From Cupriavidus sp. (lineage in GTDB: Bacteria; Pseudomonadota; Gammaproteobacteria; Burkholderiales; Burkholderiaceae), in contig JAPSLP010000033.1 of the NCBI GenBank assembly GCA_031180665.1, positions 1 through 60,275 on the forward strand: 60,275 nt of DNA. The letters are read 5' to 3'. A program made the position numbers and the translations under genes. The notes beneath the pieces were generated by a model that was not told the DNA's origin, searched no databases, and saw only the letters and a program-made list of their open reading frames with translations. This document shows, piece after piece, positions 25,305-34,811 of this stretch. Each line of letters opens with the position of its first letter. The stretch's first letter is position 1.

Positions 25305-27377
25305 CTAGCGCTGAACTAGAACGCACGTGAACTGACGAGCCTTACGCCATTGCCTGCCGATCCAACTGCTACCGATCCGACGACTCGCATGCTTACCGCG
25401 TTGTGCTATATGCCGTACTACATCTTCAACCGAACAGAATCCATCCACCCCCGGTACTCGGTAGCGAGGATACTGACAGAGGGTGACATAAACGAGCTCG
25501 TCGATAGTAAGTCGCCGCTGCCGATGAGGCAGCGCGAAATGGTCGACCGTTAATCCCCATCCGGCATAAAACGGCCCGCCATAGCAGTGCACCTGTTTAC
25601 CCAACAGCAACGCCTCGAATCCGGCGAGGGACGTCATCGTGTGGACCTCGTCTGCCGCCACAATGCAGTCGGCGATACTGGCGTTTGCAGCGACTTCGTC
25701 GGCGATCTCCTCGATCTCGTCAATCGGCATCTGACCACTACGGTTTCCCGCAACTACATCAGGATGCGGCTTGTAAATGATCCAGGCATCCGGATTTGCC
25801 TTCCGGACCGTCGACAGCAGTTCACGATTGCATTTTACGATCGGCGAGCCAGCCGCAATGGAGGAGTCGTCCTCGACCTGTCCTGGGACGAGCAGGACTC
25901 GACGACCTCGACTTTCGGACGCGAGCTGGAATGGAACGCCAACGTTGTACTTGCTGATCTTGTTTTCAACAAGCATCTTGCGAAGCGCAACAGCGCGCGC
26001 CCGCTGCGCCTCGTCTAGATCCGCGCTAGCCAACAGACTCTCCAACTTGCTCCTTGAGAACGGATCGTAGTAGATGCCCGGGCCATCGACCGCTAGCGAC
26101 AGCGGCCCATGTAGATCAGAGCCGAGACCGGCAGAACGAACAAATCCGTCCTCGATTCGCATGACCGGAATACCGAGCGACATGGCTTGCTTCGCCAAGT
26201 CGGAATGGCGGTTACCCCAAAGTACAATGCGGGACCCGTCTGGTAGGCCTTTGAGGCCCTCCGCATTGAGATTCCTGACGAACTGCACACGGCTGGAGGG
26301 AGTGGTGAGGAACGGTCTTACGATCGTGCGCTTCCACAGACTCATACCGACACACACGTTCGTGCCGCGGCTTTCATTGTCGATGGCCTTATTTCTTGCG
26401 AGCCAGTCGATCACGTCAAAGATCGTTCCTCGTTTCCCCGTTGCGGGTTCAATGTAGCGAGCGTACTGAAGATAGGCCGCACCAAACAGCTGCTCTAGTG
26501 TACGGGGCATGGACCTACGCCGACGAAGCTCCGCCATACCCGGATGCCGGTCGTCGGTCAATCCCCAACCGGCGTACCACGGTTGACCGAACACTGTGAC
26601 TGGCTTTCCTAACATCAGAGCCTCGAAGCCCATTTGCGAGGTGACAACGTAGACGTGATCAAACTGTTCAATCAATGTGATTGGACAACTATCAACCGCA
26701 AACAGGCGTACTTTCGCAGTGCTCGCAATAGTTGCGAGATACCCTTTCTTTTTCCCGGCTACAACATCTGGATGGATCTTTACCCATATTTCCCCATCAG
26801 GATGCTCTTCCATCGCCGCCGAAAGCATTGCTGCGAAAGTCCCGGAGTCTGCCCCTCCGCATTTCACAGACATGTCGCCAGCAGTTTGATCGATCAAGAG
26901 GATGCGCTTGCTGGACGATTTTGGCGGAAGGATGTGTGTCGGTGCACAATTGTACTTCGACAGCTTGTGTCGCCTAATGAGATCTATTGCTTTCCTGGCA
27001 TTGGCGAGCAATACCTCATTTTGATCCAATTTCTGGATAATTGCTTCCAGCTGCGACGTTGTTGACGCGTCATAGTAGATGCCAATTTCGTCGACAACAA
27101 TGGAAAGAGGCATCGCTCCTGCCACCCCCAGACCCGAGGAGCGGAGAAATCCGTCTTCTAGACAGAGATACCTGTCGATTCCTTTCGCTCTGGCGTATGC
27201 GCGGGCTCTTTCCGCCGCCGGACGATATCCCCATCCCGCTACAGCGTCCACCCCACCAAAATGCATTCCGAATCTGCGCACCATTGCCACGTCCGCCTCA
27301 ACGAAGGACGACAGATGCGCGATCCTGCCTACGCCGCGGGATAGGACGCCAACCACTTTTCTAGATGTCGAACTCAT
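25305..27377 (-). CDS. kpsC: Capsule poly-Kdo linker transferase KpsC
   Basis: 690-aa two-module protein. The same motif set occurs twice: CLEDGFLRSSGLG / VFGQPWYAGWGLTDDRHP in the N-terminal half and RIEDGFVRSAGLGSD / YGGPFYAGWGLTVDHF in the C-terminal half. This is the KpsC/LipA architecture of two beta-Kdo transferase modules that extend the poly-Kdo linker at the cytoplasmic face. Length is normal. It is cotranscribed with kpsS (8-bp gap). A 145-bp gap separates it from the upstream 1198-aa gene. Confidence 0.94.
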   Translation of the reverse strand: MSSTSRKVVGVLSRGVGRIAHLSSFVEADVAMVRRFGMHFGGVDAVAGWGYRPAAERARAYARAKGIDRYLCLEDGFLRSSGLGVAGAMPLSIVVDEIGIYYDASTTSQLEAIIQKLDQNEVLLANARKAIDLIRRHKLSKYNCAPTHILPPKSSSKRILLIDQTAGDMSVKCGGADSGTFAAMLSAAMEEHPDGEIWVKIHPDVVAGKKKGYLATIASTAKVRLFAVDSCPITLIEQFDHVYVVTSQMGFEALMLGKPVTVFGQPWYAGWGLTDDRHPGMAELRRRRSMPRTLEQLFGAAYLQYARYIEPATGKRGTIFDVIDWLARNKAIDNESRGTNVCVGMSLWKRTIVRPFLTTPSSRVQFVRNLNAEGLKGLPDGSRIVLWGNRHSDLAKQAMSLGIPVMRIEDGFVRSAGLGSDLHGPLSLAVDGPGIYYDPFSRSKLESLLASADLDEAQRARAVALRKMLVENKISKYNVGVPFQLASESRGRRVLLVPGQVEDDSSIAAGSPIVKCNRELLSTVRKANPDAWIIYKPHPDVVAGNRSGQMPIDEIEEIADEVAANASIADCIVAADEVHTMTSLAGFEALLLGKQVHCYGGPFYAGWGLTVDHFALPHRQRRLTIDELVYVTLCQYPRYRVPGVDGFCSVEDVVRHIAQRGKHASRRIGSSWIGRQWRKARQFTCVLVQR

Positions 27378-27522
27378 GCGTTACACACTCGGGAACTCGT
27401 GGAAGCCCCTTCGGCACCATCCCACCACACCAAGTATCATCTGGTCCAGATCCCTGCACGTGCCTGTCATATGACGGGCGCCATTAGGTTCATGAGACCT
27501 CATTACCTATACTAGCGGCCCT

Positions 27523-30500
27523 TTACCACTCCAAGGGATTACCGTTCAACTTCGATCCGATAAGTCTCCAGTATGCACGGGTGGCACGGCCCTTGGAGTC
27601 TTGAAAAAATGCGCTTCGATCCCGGAAGTATTTTGCCTGCTTACGATCATTAACCACCGAGGCGATAATCTTTTTCTCCATTGCACCTAGACGAGATTTC
27701 ACACCACTATTCGCATTACCAATGAAGTTCGTGTCGCCTTTCGCGGTCGCTTTGCCACTGAGAGGACGACTCGTTACGGCTTTGCTTGCCATACCCGTTG
27801 GTGCACTGATAAGGTCGTCCGGCTTAGCCTTCCGCCCCGGGGCAGCTGGACGCTTTCCTGCTACGTCAGGCCGACGTCCAAAAACTGCCGCCCCTTCCTT
27901 CCAGATTGCGCCAGCAATCGACCCCGGATTGGAAGCAATCATCTTTCTCGGCGGAACGACGAAACGGGCCTTCGCGCCTGCGAAACCATCATCGAAAACA
28001 CAGCCTTCGAAAATTTCGGCATCACGTCCACTTGGAGAGGCGATAAAATCGGCCAGCAATCGACAGGCCGCAGCAGAACTCAACGGCATACGGCTAATGC
28101 GATTTCCAAAGCGATCGCGAAGATCATGGGCAAGCGCTACTGCCGCGTTGTGAACCTTCTCTACAACGCGGCATCTGACCTCATCGTTTGGCTCCAAGTC
28201 GAAGGTAGCCACCGCCCCTCCGGTTTCAGACCGCACAAAGCGAACAAATGAAGCGTCCGAACTGCAGAACAGAGTCTCAAAGAGAAAACCGTTCTGACAG
28301 ATCGGGTCATGATGCATTTCCCTTTTTACGAAATCGCCTGCATAGCCCCTGATGAATCCTGTGCGGTGCTCGACCTCTCGAGCCGACTCAAACGTAACGT
28401 AGTAGTACCCCGCGATTTCGACACGCGTAATGCGCTGGATCGCTGCTTGCATGGTTGCCGCGTATCCAATATCGACCACGGCGACTCGGGCCTGTTCGAC
28501 GACGCCGAGACTCCGATAGTGCTCGACCAGCAGCTTTCGTTCCTCCTCGGCGTTCTGGAGAATTCTCTTCTCTAGCGCCATAACGAGGTCGCGCAACCCT
28601 TCGCGGTTGGAAGCGGAAACTACGGTCGACTTGTCTGCGAAGCCGCATTTTTCGAGCAGATCCTGGTCCGCGTCGTATAGATCGATGCCGAATTTCTTCT
28701 TAAGCAGCTGGGCCAGTGGGACAGGAGAAATCGACGAGTCCACCAGTTTGGAGAGATCGCCGCGCGTGTACAGTGCGGCGACACGTGCAGCACGCCGCGA
28801 GCTCATGGCGTATGCGATTCCAGGCCAACCTTCGGACTCGGGAAACAGAACTTGCGCCATTCGCCAGAGGACCTTTCCGTCCCTGGAAAGAAAAAGCAAC
28901 TTTTCTATGCCATCCCGCTTGGCTTGAGTCATCAGCCATTGCAGGAAGCCATAGAACACCGGCGCCATTCCGATGTACCCAAGTGCGAACGGATCCCCGC
29001 CGAAGTGCGTATCAGCCGGAAACCGCCTAAACGGGTCGTCGAAGTACCTGCGCTGAATCAGGCCATAGATTGCCGCTTCCGCGTTGGACCGGCTCTTACG
29101 ATCTGACTTAAGAAGCTCCGCGAGCTTCTTGTTGCCTGCGATTAATTGATATGCGCTTTGGATCCGAAACGTATGGATACCTAATTTGGCCGGAACGCTT
29201 ACGTCGCCGTGCGGATTGTCCCCCACATGCAGCCAGCGGCTTTTATCCAAAGCCTCTACATCGGCCACATGGGAAAACAAATCGCCCTCATGCTTTCGGA
29301 GCCCCAGGGTAGACGACAAGTACAGCGGCAAGCCCTCTGGATAACCGGCATTGCGCAAAACTTCCCGGATAATCGTTTCCGGGAGATACATGTCGCTGAT
29401 GAGGAGAATTTTCGCGCCTGTTTTCCTTGCAGTCTCAAACAATCGCCAACCAGCTTCTCGGCGCGAAAGAACGCGCAGTTCCTCCTGCACCTCCAACCGG
29501 CACACCGCGCTTCGCTGCTCCTGTGACAACTCGTAGCGTGCCGCAAGCTCGTCGTATATTTCGTCCAGCGTTATTTCTTGACTCTTCCCCGCGTGCAGAA
29601 CTTTTTCCCGCAGCTGTCGCTCAGTGGCTTGGCGGACGACGGCGAAGTTTGTGATGCGACCGTCGGTGGCAATATCCACGTCCGCCTCGATCTGCTTGAA
29701 CACGTGGACAGGTTGCTCCACGGCACGATCAATCAACGTGTCAAAAATGTCGAACGAAATAGTTTTGGGAGACACCTCACTGATCTTTTTCTTAAACGAT
29801 TCTTCCAGTTGCGTGTTCCTCCGAACACCAAAAGAAGCATGCAAGAGCTCGCTCGCGCGATCGATCTTTAATCGACGCTCAAACTCCCACTCGTAGTTCT
29901 CTGCCAGATCAAAGAAGTTCGGAAGCTGTTTGAAATTCTTATGGTCTTCTGGCAGAGAAGAAATCCACCGGCACAAGAAGTTCTTGTCGTCAGTGACGAG
30001 ACCGGCCAAGGGCTGTTGGTACGTTAGCATCCAGCCGAGAACGGCATCTGCGTCGACGGCAACATGGTGGCCGCGATTTACTTCATTGATATATTCGGAG
30101 ACTGAGCCATGCGTCGCTAATCCGAGGAGATGAGATTGCGCGAGGGCGATAAGCGGCTTATTCCACAGCAGAGCCTGTGCCCCGATTGACGACGAGACCG
30201 TCACTACCGCATCGACTACTGCGAGCAGGTATTGACTAATGTTATCTATCACGTCGAAGCGACCATCGTAGACGAGATTTGGATAGCTTTGCTTCAACTG
30301 AAAATAGCGCTCAGCGCTAAGGACCTTTTCTGATGAACTGGCGCTCGCGTACTGTGTCACTACAACACCGACGTCGCTCGGCACGGAATCCAATACGTCT
30401 AGCAATAGCCCCATTTGGGACTCGTAGCCACTGTCAGTCAGGAAGGCGTATTGCTCTGTCACTTGTAACGGAAGCAGGACAAGCTTCTTGTACCGGCGCT

Positions 30501-31119
30501 CGGGGTCCAGGTCGGCTCGCGAGAATGGCGCATTGCCAGCGATGAAGGTCAACAGCCTCGCCCTGATGTTTTGCAGGAGCGCCGTAGCCCGCGGATCCAC
30601 AGGCGTCGACCGAATTTCGTCGATATGGCTGGCCAATACGGACTCGTTGAATAGCCCGCCGACATCCAAAGTAAACAGTTCGGGAAATGGAACTCGGCTC
30701 AGGAAGCCCGGCATCTGATGAACAATCCTTGCGTTGGGGCAGGCGTCCCTGAGGTGGTTTGCGGGGGTCTCCCACGCTACGACCAGATCTACCGAATCGA
30801 GTCCCGGGACCTTTGTAGCCAGCAATTCATTCATACGGGTTGCGATCTCGGGGTCGGCTCCCTTGTACAGCCTACGCTCGACATTGTTCGCAGAGCCCAA
30901 CGCCACGAGGAGGTCTCGATGGCTGATCCCGTATACGCTTGCCAGTGGCATTAGGCTGCGCAGACGACCCGCATTGAATTCGTTGCACACAAAAGAGATC
31001 TGGTGGCCTTCACCATGAAGGAGCTTCGCCTGCGGTATCAACTTCTTCTCGATAGCGCCCAGATAGAACGAAGGATCGCCACGGACGATCGACGGATTTA
31101 TGTAGAAGAGGATCTGCAT
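27523..31119 (-). CDS. 1198-aa capsule-locus protein: glycosyltransferase-like N-terminus plus HAD (COG5610-type) module
   Basis: Three parts can be seen. Residues 1-440 look like a GT-B-type capsule transferase (start ILFYINPSIVRGDPSFYLGA, later VTVSSSIGAQALLWNKPLIAL). Residues about 450-660 are a HAD phosphatase-like domain with motif I FDIFDTLID (455-463), LLISDMYLP and HVGDNPHGD (about 631). Residues 690-1000 match the COG5610 C-terminal region (LLFLSRDGKVLWRMAQ, VAVVDIGYAATMQAAI). A low-complexity linker leads to a C-terminal KYFRDRSAFFQDSKGR motif like that of many capsule enzymes. Low GC. It may build the capsule repeat. Exact reaction unknown. Confidence 0.75.
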   Translation of the reverse strand: MQILFYINPSIVRGDPSFYLGAIEKKLIPQAKLLHGEGHQISFVCNEFNAGRLRSLMPLASVYGISHRDLLVALGSANNVERRLYKGADPEIATRMNELLATKVPGLDSVDLVVAWETPANHLRDACPNARIVHQMPGFLSRVPFPELFTLDVGGLFNESVLASHIDEIRSTPVDPRATALLQNIRARLLTFIAGNAPFSRADLDPERRYKKLVLLPLQVTEQYAFLTDSGYESQMGLLLDVLDSVPSDVGVVVTQYASASSSEKVLSAERYFQLKQSYPNLVYDGRFDVIDNISQYLLAVVDAVVTVSSSIGAQALLWNKPLIALAQSHLLGLATHGSVSEYINEVNRGHHVAVDADAVLGWMLTYQQPLAGLVTDDKNFLCRWISSLPEDHKNFKQLPNFFDLAENYEWEFERRLKIDRASELLHASFGVRRNTQLEESFKKKISEVSPKTISFDIFDTLIDRAVEQPVHVFKQIEADVDIATDGRITNFAVVRQATERQLREKVLHAGKSQEITLDEIYDELAARYELSQEQRSAVCRLEVQEELRVLSRREAGWRLFETARKTGAKILLISDMYLPETIIREVLRNAGYPEGLPLYLSSTLGLRKHEGDLFSHVADVEALDKSRWLHVGDNPHGDVSVPAKLGIHTFRIQSAYQLIAGNKKLAELLKSDRKSRSNAEAAIYGLIQRRYFDDPFRRFPADTHFGGDPFALGYIGMAPVFYGFLQWLMTQAKRDGIEKLLFLSRDGKVLWRMAQVLFPESEGWPGIAYAMSSRRAARVAALYTRGDLSKLVDSSISPVPLAQLLKKKFGIDLYDADQDLLEKCGFADKSTVVSASNREGLRDLVMALEKRILQNAEEERKLLVEHYRSLGVVEQARVAVVDIGYAATMQAAIQRITRVEIAGYYYVTFESAREVEHRTGFIRGYAGDFVKREMHHDPICQNGFLFETLFCSSDASFVRFVRSETGGAVATFDLEPNDEVRCRVVEKVHNAAVALAHDLRDRFGNRISRMPLSSAAACRLLADFIASPSGRDAEIFEGCVFDDGFAGAKARFVVPPRKMIASNPGSIAGAIWKEGAAVFGRRPDVAGKRPAAPGRKAKPDDLISAPTGMASKAVTSRPLSGKATAKGDTNFIGNANSGVKSRLGAMEKKIIASVVNDRKQAKYFRDRSAFFQDSKGRATRAYWRLIGSKLNGNPLEW

Positions 31120-31228
31120 TTTCTTTGCGTGCTACGAAGCGGATACTAGCCTTTGATTATTTCTCTATGGTGGTACGTAGCTGCCCTATATCCATAAGGT
31201 CGTCCACCGCTCTTGACAGCGATGTCCT

Positions 31229-33058
31229 CTACAACCCCAACACCACCCTCGCACTAATCGCAATCTGATAAAGAATCTGGAACACATCCTTGGCGAATTG
31301 CCGCGACTTGAAATCGACCTTCGGCAATACCAGGATTTCATCCCCCGCCTTGATCTCCGGATCACGTTTGCCATCGGAGAAGCTGCCGTCGCGGTGGGCG
31401 ATGATCACGCGCGACGTATCGGCGTTTTGCGAGTAACCGCCCGCCTGCTGGATGTATTCCTCGAGGTCCATGCCCTTGTCGAACGCGATGGCGTTCGGGA
31501 ATAGGACTTCGCCGTTGACGACCACGAGGCCGTCCTTGACCGGCACGCGCAGGATGTCGCCGTTCTCGAGCAGCAAGCTGTCGCGGTTGGCGGACTTGGC
31601 GATCAGCGTCTGGCCGGTCGGATCGATCTTGCGAGCGCGCTCGACCCACTGAAGCACGAGCCCCGCTTCTTCCTTGCGCAGTTGCGCCTCTTCGGCGGTG
31701 CCGGAGCGCGCCGTCAGCACGCTGGATTCCAGGCTGCGCAGCGCGGTATGCAGCAGCAGCTTCTGGCGCTCCTTCACGCTGTTGCGGAACAGCTGGATGC
31801 TGTTGGCATCGGACTGCGGCGTCATCTGGATCTTGCTGAGCAGTTCGCCGATCCGGCTGCCGTAGGGCAGGACGAATTCCTGTGGGCCAAGGTGTTCGCC
31901 TTCCACGCGGACCGTGATGGTGCCGGGACGCTTGTCGGCGGTGAATTCCACCTCGTCGCCGTCCTTGACGTGCACGTTGGGCGCTTGCGCCAGCGAGTAG
32001 TACTCCGTGTTGCGCACGGTGCCGGTATTGCGGATCACGCGGACATTGGTCGACTGCGGCAGCGGCTTGGCCATGCTGGCAATCTGCTGCAGCGTGGTGG
32101 CGTCTCCCATGAATTCGAAGCGCTTGGCGTTTTCGGCCAGGCCGCCGACCTTGACGGTCTTCTTGCGCGGCTGCACGAAGATGACGTCGCCATTGTTCAG
32201 TTGGCGCGACGCCAGCTCGCCCTTGAGCAGGAAGTCGTAGAGGTTGACGATGGCCAGCGTCTGCTGGCCGCGCTTGATGGCCACGTCGAGGAAAGAGCCG
32301 CGCTCGGGGTCGATGCCGCCGGCCTGGTCCAGATAGCGCAGGATGCTGTCGCTGGAGGTACCGGTGTACAGGCCCGGGCGGTAGACCGCCCCGGTCACGT
32401 ACACGCGGACGGGCTGCGCCGCGAGCAGGCTCGCGTAGATCGACACGTTGCGCGCGAAGGCCCTGCGCAGTGCGCCGGTGATGGCGGTCTGCAGGTTCTC
32501 GTTGGTAATGCCCTGCACGCGGAACGGGCCGACTTCGGGCAGCAGGATGTTGCCGCCGGCATCGACCGTCAGCACGGTATCGACGTTGTAGCCATTCCAC
32601 ATCCGCAGCTGGATGCGGTCACCCACCGACACCACATGGCTCGGGTTGAAGATCGAGGCGCTGTCGCGGCTGAAGGCACCGGTGAACAGATTGGCGCCGA
32701 ACACGTCGCTGGTCAGGTTGGCGCTGTAGTCGGCCTGCTGCGGCAGGCCTGCCGCCTGTCCGGTCGGGTCGAATGCGGGCACGCGCGGCTCGCCTGCCGC
32801 TGCGCCGGGCTGCATCTGGGCACCAACCATCCCGGTGGCGCCTGGTGCCGCAATGCCGCCCTGCATCGACATCGTCGACATATTGGTCGAGTACGACGCC
32901 GCGCTCGCGCTGCGCGCGCGCTGGCTGCCATAGCCCTTGGTAACGCCTTCGGCAGCCTCGACCGCGGGGTCGGTCGAGCGCGTCTGCGCGTGCGAAACGC
33001 CGATGCCGCCCATCAGGGCGGCGACCAGCGCGGAGAGGGAAACTAAAGTGCGAAACAT
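31229..33058 (-). CDS. kpsD: Capsule export outer-membrane/periplasmic protein KpsD (Wza-like)
   Basis: 609-aa polysaccharide export protein. Signal peptide MFRTLVSLSALVAALMGGIG cleaved near SHA-Q; a low-complexity Met/Gly/Ala region follows (about 40-100). The Poly_export domain is VVSVGDRIQLRMWNGYN to EVGPFRVQGITNENL (about 140-215), followed by SLBB domains (VYVTGAVYRPGLYTG; VRVEGEHLGPQEFVLPYG; VVVNGEVLFPNAIAF). No lipobox Cys. It passes capsule chains across the periplasm and outer membrane together with KpsE. It starts 2 bp after kpsE. Slightly longer than E. coli KpsD. Confidence 0.92.
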   Translation of the reverse strand: MFRTLVSLSALVAALMGGIGVSHAQTRSTDPAVEAAEGVTKGYGSQRARSASAASYSTNMSTMSMQGGIAAPGATGMVGAQMQPGAAAGEPRVPAFDPTGQAAGLPQQADYSANLTSDVFGANLFTGAFSRDSASIFNPSHVVSVGDRIQLRMWNGYNVDTVLTVDAGGNILLPEVGPFRVQGITNENLQTAITGALRRAFARNVSIYASLLAAQPVRVYVTGAVYRPGLYTGTSSDSILRYLDQAGGIDPERGSFLDVAIKRGQQTLAIVNLYDFLLKGELASRQLNNGDVIFVQPRKKTVKVGGLAENAKRFEFMGDATTLQQIASMAKPLPQSTNVRVIRNTGTVRNTEYYSLAQAPNVHVKDGDEVEFTADKRPGTITVRVEGEHLGPQEFVLPYGSRIGELLSKIQMTPQSDANSIQLFRNSVKERQKLLLHTALRSLESSVLTARSGTAEEAQLRKEEAGLVLQWVERARKIDPTGQTLIAKSANRDSLLLENGDILRVPVKDGLVVVNGEVLFPNAIAFDKGMDLEEYIQQAGGYSQNADTSRVIIAHRDGSFSDGKRDPEIKAGDEILVLPKVDFKSRQFAKDVFQILYQIAISARVVLGL

Positions 33059-33060
33059 GC

Positions 33061-34152
33061 TCAATCCCGGTGGTCCTGGACGATGGCGCGCAGCAGCTGG
33101 ATCACGCCAGCCAGCATCAACGTCATCAGCACGAAGACGACGATGTTGTAGATGCGTCGTGGTTGCAGGGGGAATTCCGGCGTGGTCGGTTGCTGCACCA
33201 CGGCGACGTTCTTCAGCTTGCGGGTTGCCTCGATGCGCGCTTTCTCCAGCGCGCCGAGGGCCGTCTTGTAGAGGTCTTGCGAGAATTCGGCGGCCAGTTG
33301 CAGGCGTTCCTGCTCCTCGATCACGCGGTTCAGGCCGCGCTTGCCCTTGGTCGACACCATGCGGCCGCGCTGGGCGGCAATCTCGCGCTCGACCGCGGCG
33401 ATCTGCGCGTCGATCTGCACGATGGTGGAGGACTGCGCCGTGAACACGTCCTTCAGCGAGGCACGGCGCACCTTCAGTTCGGCCAGCTCGGCTTCGGCGC
33501 TGGCCACCACGCTGGACAGGCTCTCGATGTCGCCGCGCGGCGATACCAGGCCGTTGGCGTTCTGGTACGCGAGCAGCGCCTGGCGCGCTTCCTGGGCGCG
33601 CTGGCCCTGCGCCTGCACCTGCTTCTCGATATAGACGACCTGGTCGCTGGCGATCCGGTGGGTCATCTCGTTCATGAAGCGTTCGCCTTCGCGCACCATG
33701 GCTTCGGCGATGCTGCGGGCCATCTCGGGCGTGTAGGCCTGCGCCTGGATCACCAGCACGCGGGAGTAGTCGTCGTATTCGACATTGACGCGCTTCAGAT
33801 AGTGGGCGTGGAAGCGCTCCAGCGACGCGTCCTTGAACCACATGCGCGACAGCGGATCGCGTCCGCCGGTGCTGTAGTGCTCGCGCAGGTTCAGCCGCGA
33901 ATCGAGCAGCTGCAGCATGTCGACCGACAGCAGGTACTCGCGCAGCAGCAGCAGGTCCTGCGGCGCGGTATTGCCGATCAGCAGCGAGGCGAAATCGCTG
34001 GTGTTCGCGCCAATGGCATCGCTGCGCTCGACGACGACCTTGGCTTCGGACACGTAGCGATCGGAGGCGATCAGCCCCCAGTAGAGGGCAGCCAGCACGC
34101 AGAGGGCCGCGGCGGCTTGCCACAGCCGGCTCGTTTTCAGTAGGGTTTTCAT
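33061..34152 (-). CDS. kpsE: Capsule export inner-membrane protein KpsE (PCP family)
   Basis: 363-aa polysaccharide co-polymerase-type protein of the KpsE/CtrB/BexC group. N-terminal helix AAAALCVLAALYWGLIASDRY, a long periplasmic coiled coil (about 160-310, including EKQVQAQGQRAQEARQALLAYQ), then the PxxP-type region TTPEFPLQPRRIYN and a C-terminal helix. It links the KpsMT transporter to KpsD. Its start overlaps the kpsT stop by 4 nt, so translation is coupled. Confidence 0.93.
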   Translation of the reverse strand: MKTLLKTSRLWQAAAALCVLAALYWGLIASDRYVSEAKVVVERSDAIGANTSDFASLLIGNTAPQDLLLLREYLLSVDMLQLLDSRLNLREHYSTGGRDPLSRMWFKDASLERFHAHYLKRVNVEYDDYSRVLVIQAQAYTPEMARSIAEAMVREGERFMNEMTHRIASDQVVYIEKQVQAQGQRAQEARQALLAYQNANGLVSPRGDIESLSSVVASAEAELAELKVRRASLKDVFTAQSSTIVQIDAQIAAVEREIAAQRGRMVSTKGKRGLNRVIEEQERLQLAAEFSQDLYKTALGALEKARIEATRKLKNVAVVQQPTTPEFPLQPRRIYNIVVFVLMTLMLAGVIQLLRAIVQDHRD

Positions 34153-34811
34153 GCTTGAATGCTTTCCCGGTAGCGGGCCAGCGCCTCGTCGACGGTATCG
34201 AACCAGTGAGCGTGGCCGTCGTGCAGCCAGATCGCGGAATCGCAGAAGTTGCGCAGCGTCGATTCGCTGTGCGAGACCATCACCAGGCCGGCGCGGCCTG
34301 CCAGGTCCTGGAATGCCTTCTGCGATTTCCGCTTGAAGGCGGCATCGCCCACTGCGGTCAGTTCGTCGACCAGATAGGTATCGAAATGGAATGCCATCGA
34401 CATCGCGAACGCGAGACGCGAACGCATGCCGGAGGAATAGGTTTTGACGGGATCGTCGAACGCTTCACCGAGTTCGGAGAAGTCGCGGACGAATTCCAGC
34501 GTTTCTTCAAGTTGTCGATGTGCGCCGTGAATACGGGCGACGAATTTGGTGTTCTGCCGGCCGCTGAGCGAGCCCTGGAAACCACCGGTCAATCCGAGCG
34601 GCCACGACACGCGGCAATTGCGCTGGATCGAGCCGCGATTGGGTTGATCGATCCCGCCGATCAGCCGCAGCAGTGTCGATTTGCCGGCGCCATTGGCGCC
34701 GATCAACGCAATACGGGCCTGCGCCGGAATATCGACGGAGATACCCTTGAGCACCCACTGCGATCCATGATGATTGCGGTAGCGCTTGTAGACGTCATTG
34801 ACCCGGATCAT
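34149..34811 (-). CDS. kpsT: Capsule ABC exporter ATPase KpsT
   Basis: 220-aa ATPase with Walker A GANGAGKST, signature TYSSGMRSRLAFAMSM, Walker B TYLVDELTAVGD (the D-E-x-T-A-V-G-D form typical of KpsT/CtrD) and switch His in MVSHSES. It powers export of lipid-linked capsule polymer. The start at 34811 overlaps the kpsM stop by 4 nt (ATGA-type junction). Confidence 0.95.
   Translation of the reverse strand: MIRVNDVYKRYRNHHGSQWVLKGISVDIPAQARIALIGANGAGKSTLLRLIGGIDQPNRGSIQRNCRVSWPLGLTGGFQGSLSGRQNTKFVARIHGAHRQLEETLEFVRDFSELGEAFDDPVKTYSSGMRSRLAFAMSMAFHFDTYLVDELTAVGDAAFKRKSQKAFQDLAGRAGLVMVSHSESTLRNFCDSAIWLHDGHAHWFDTVDEALARYRESIQA

Noticed and set aside
25297..25326. GTG start of kpsS at 25326
   Set aside because: It would add ten residues overlapping the kpsC end and has no better ribosome site; the ATG at 25296 suits the family start.
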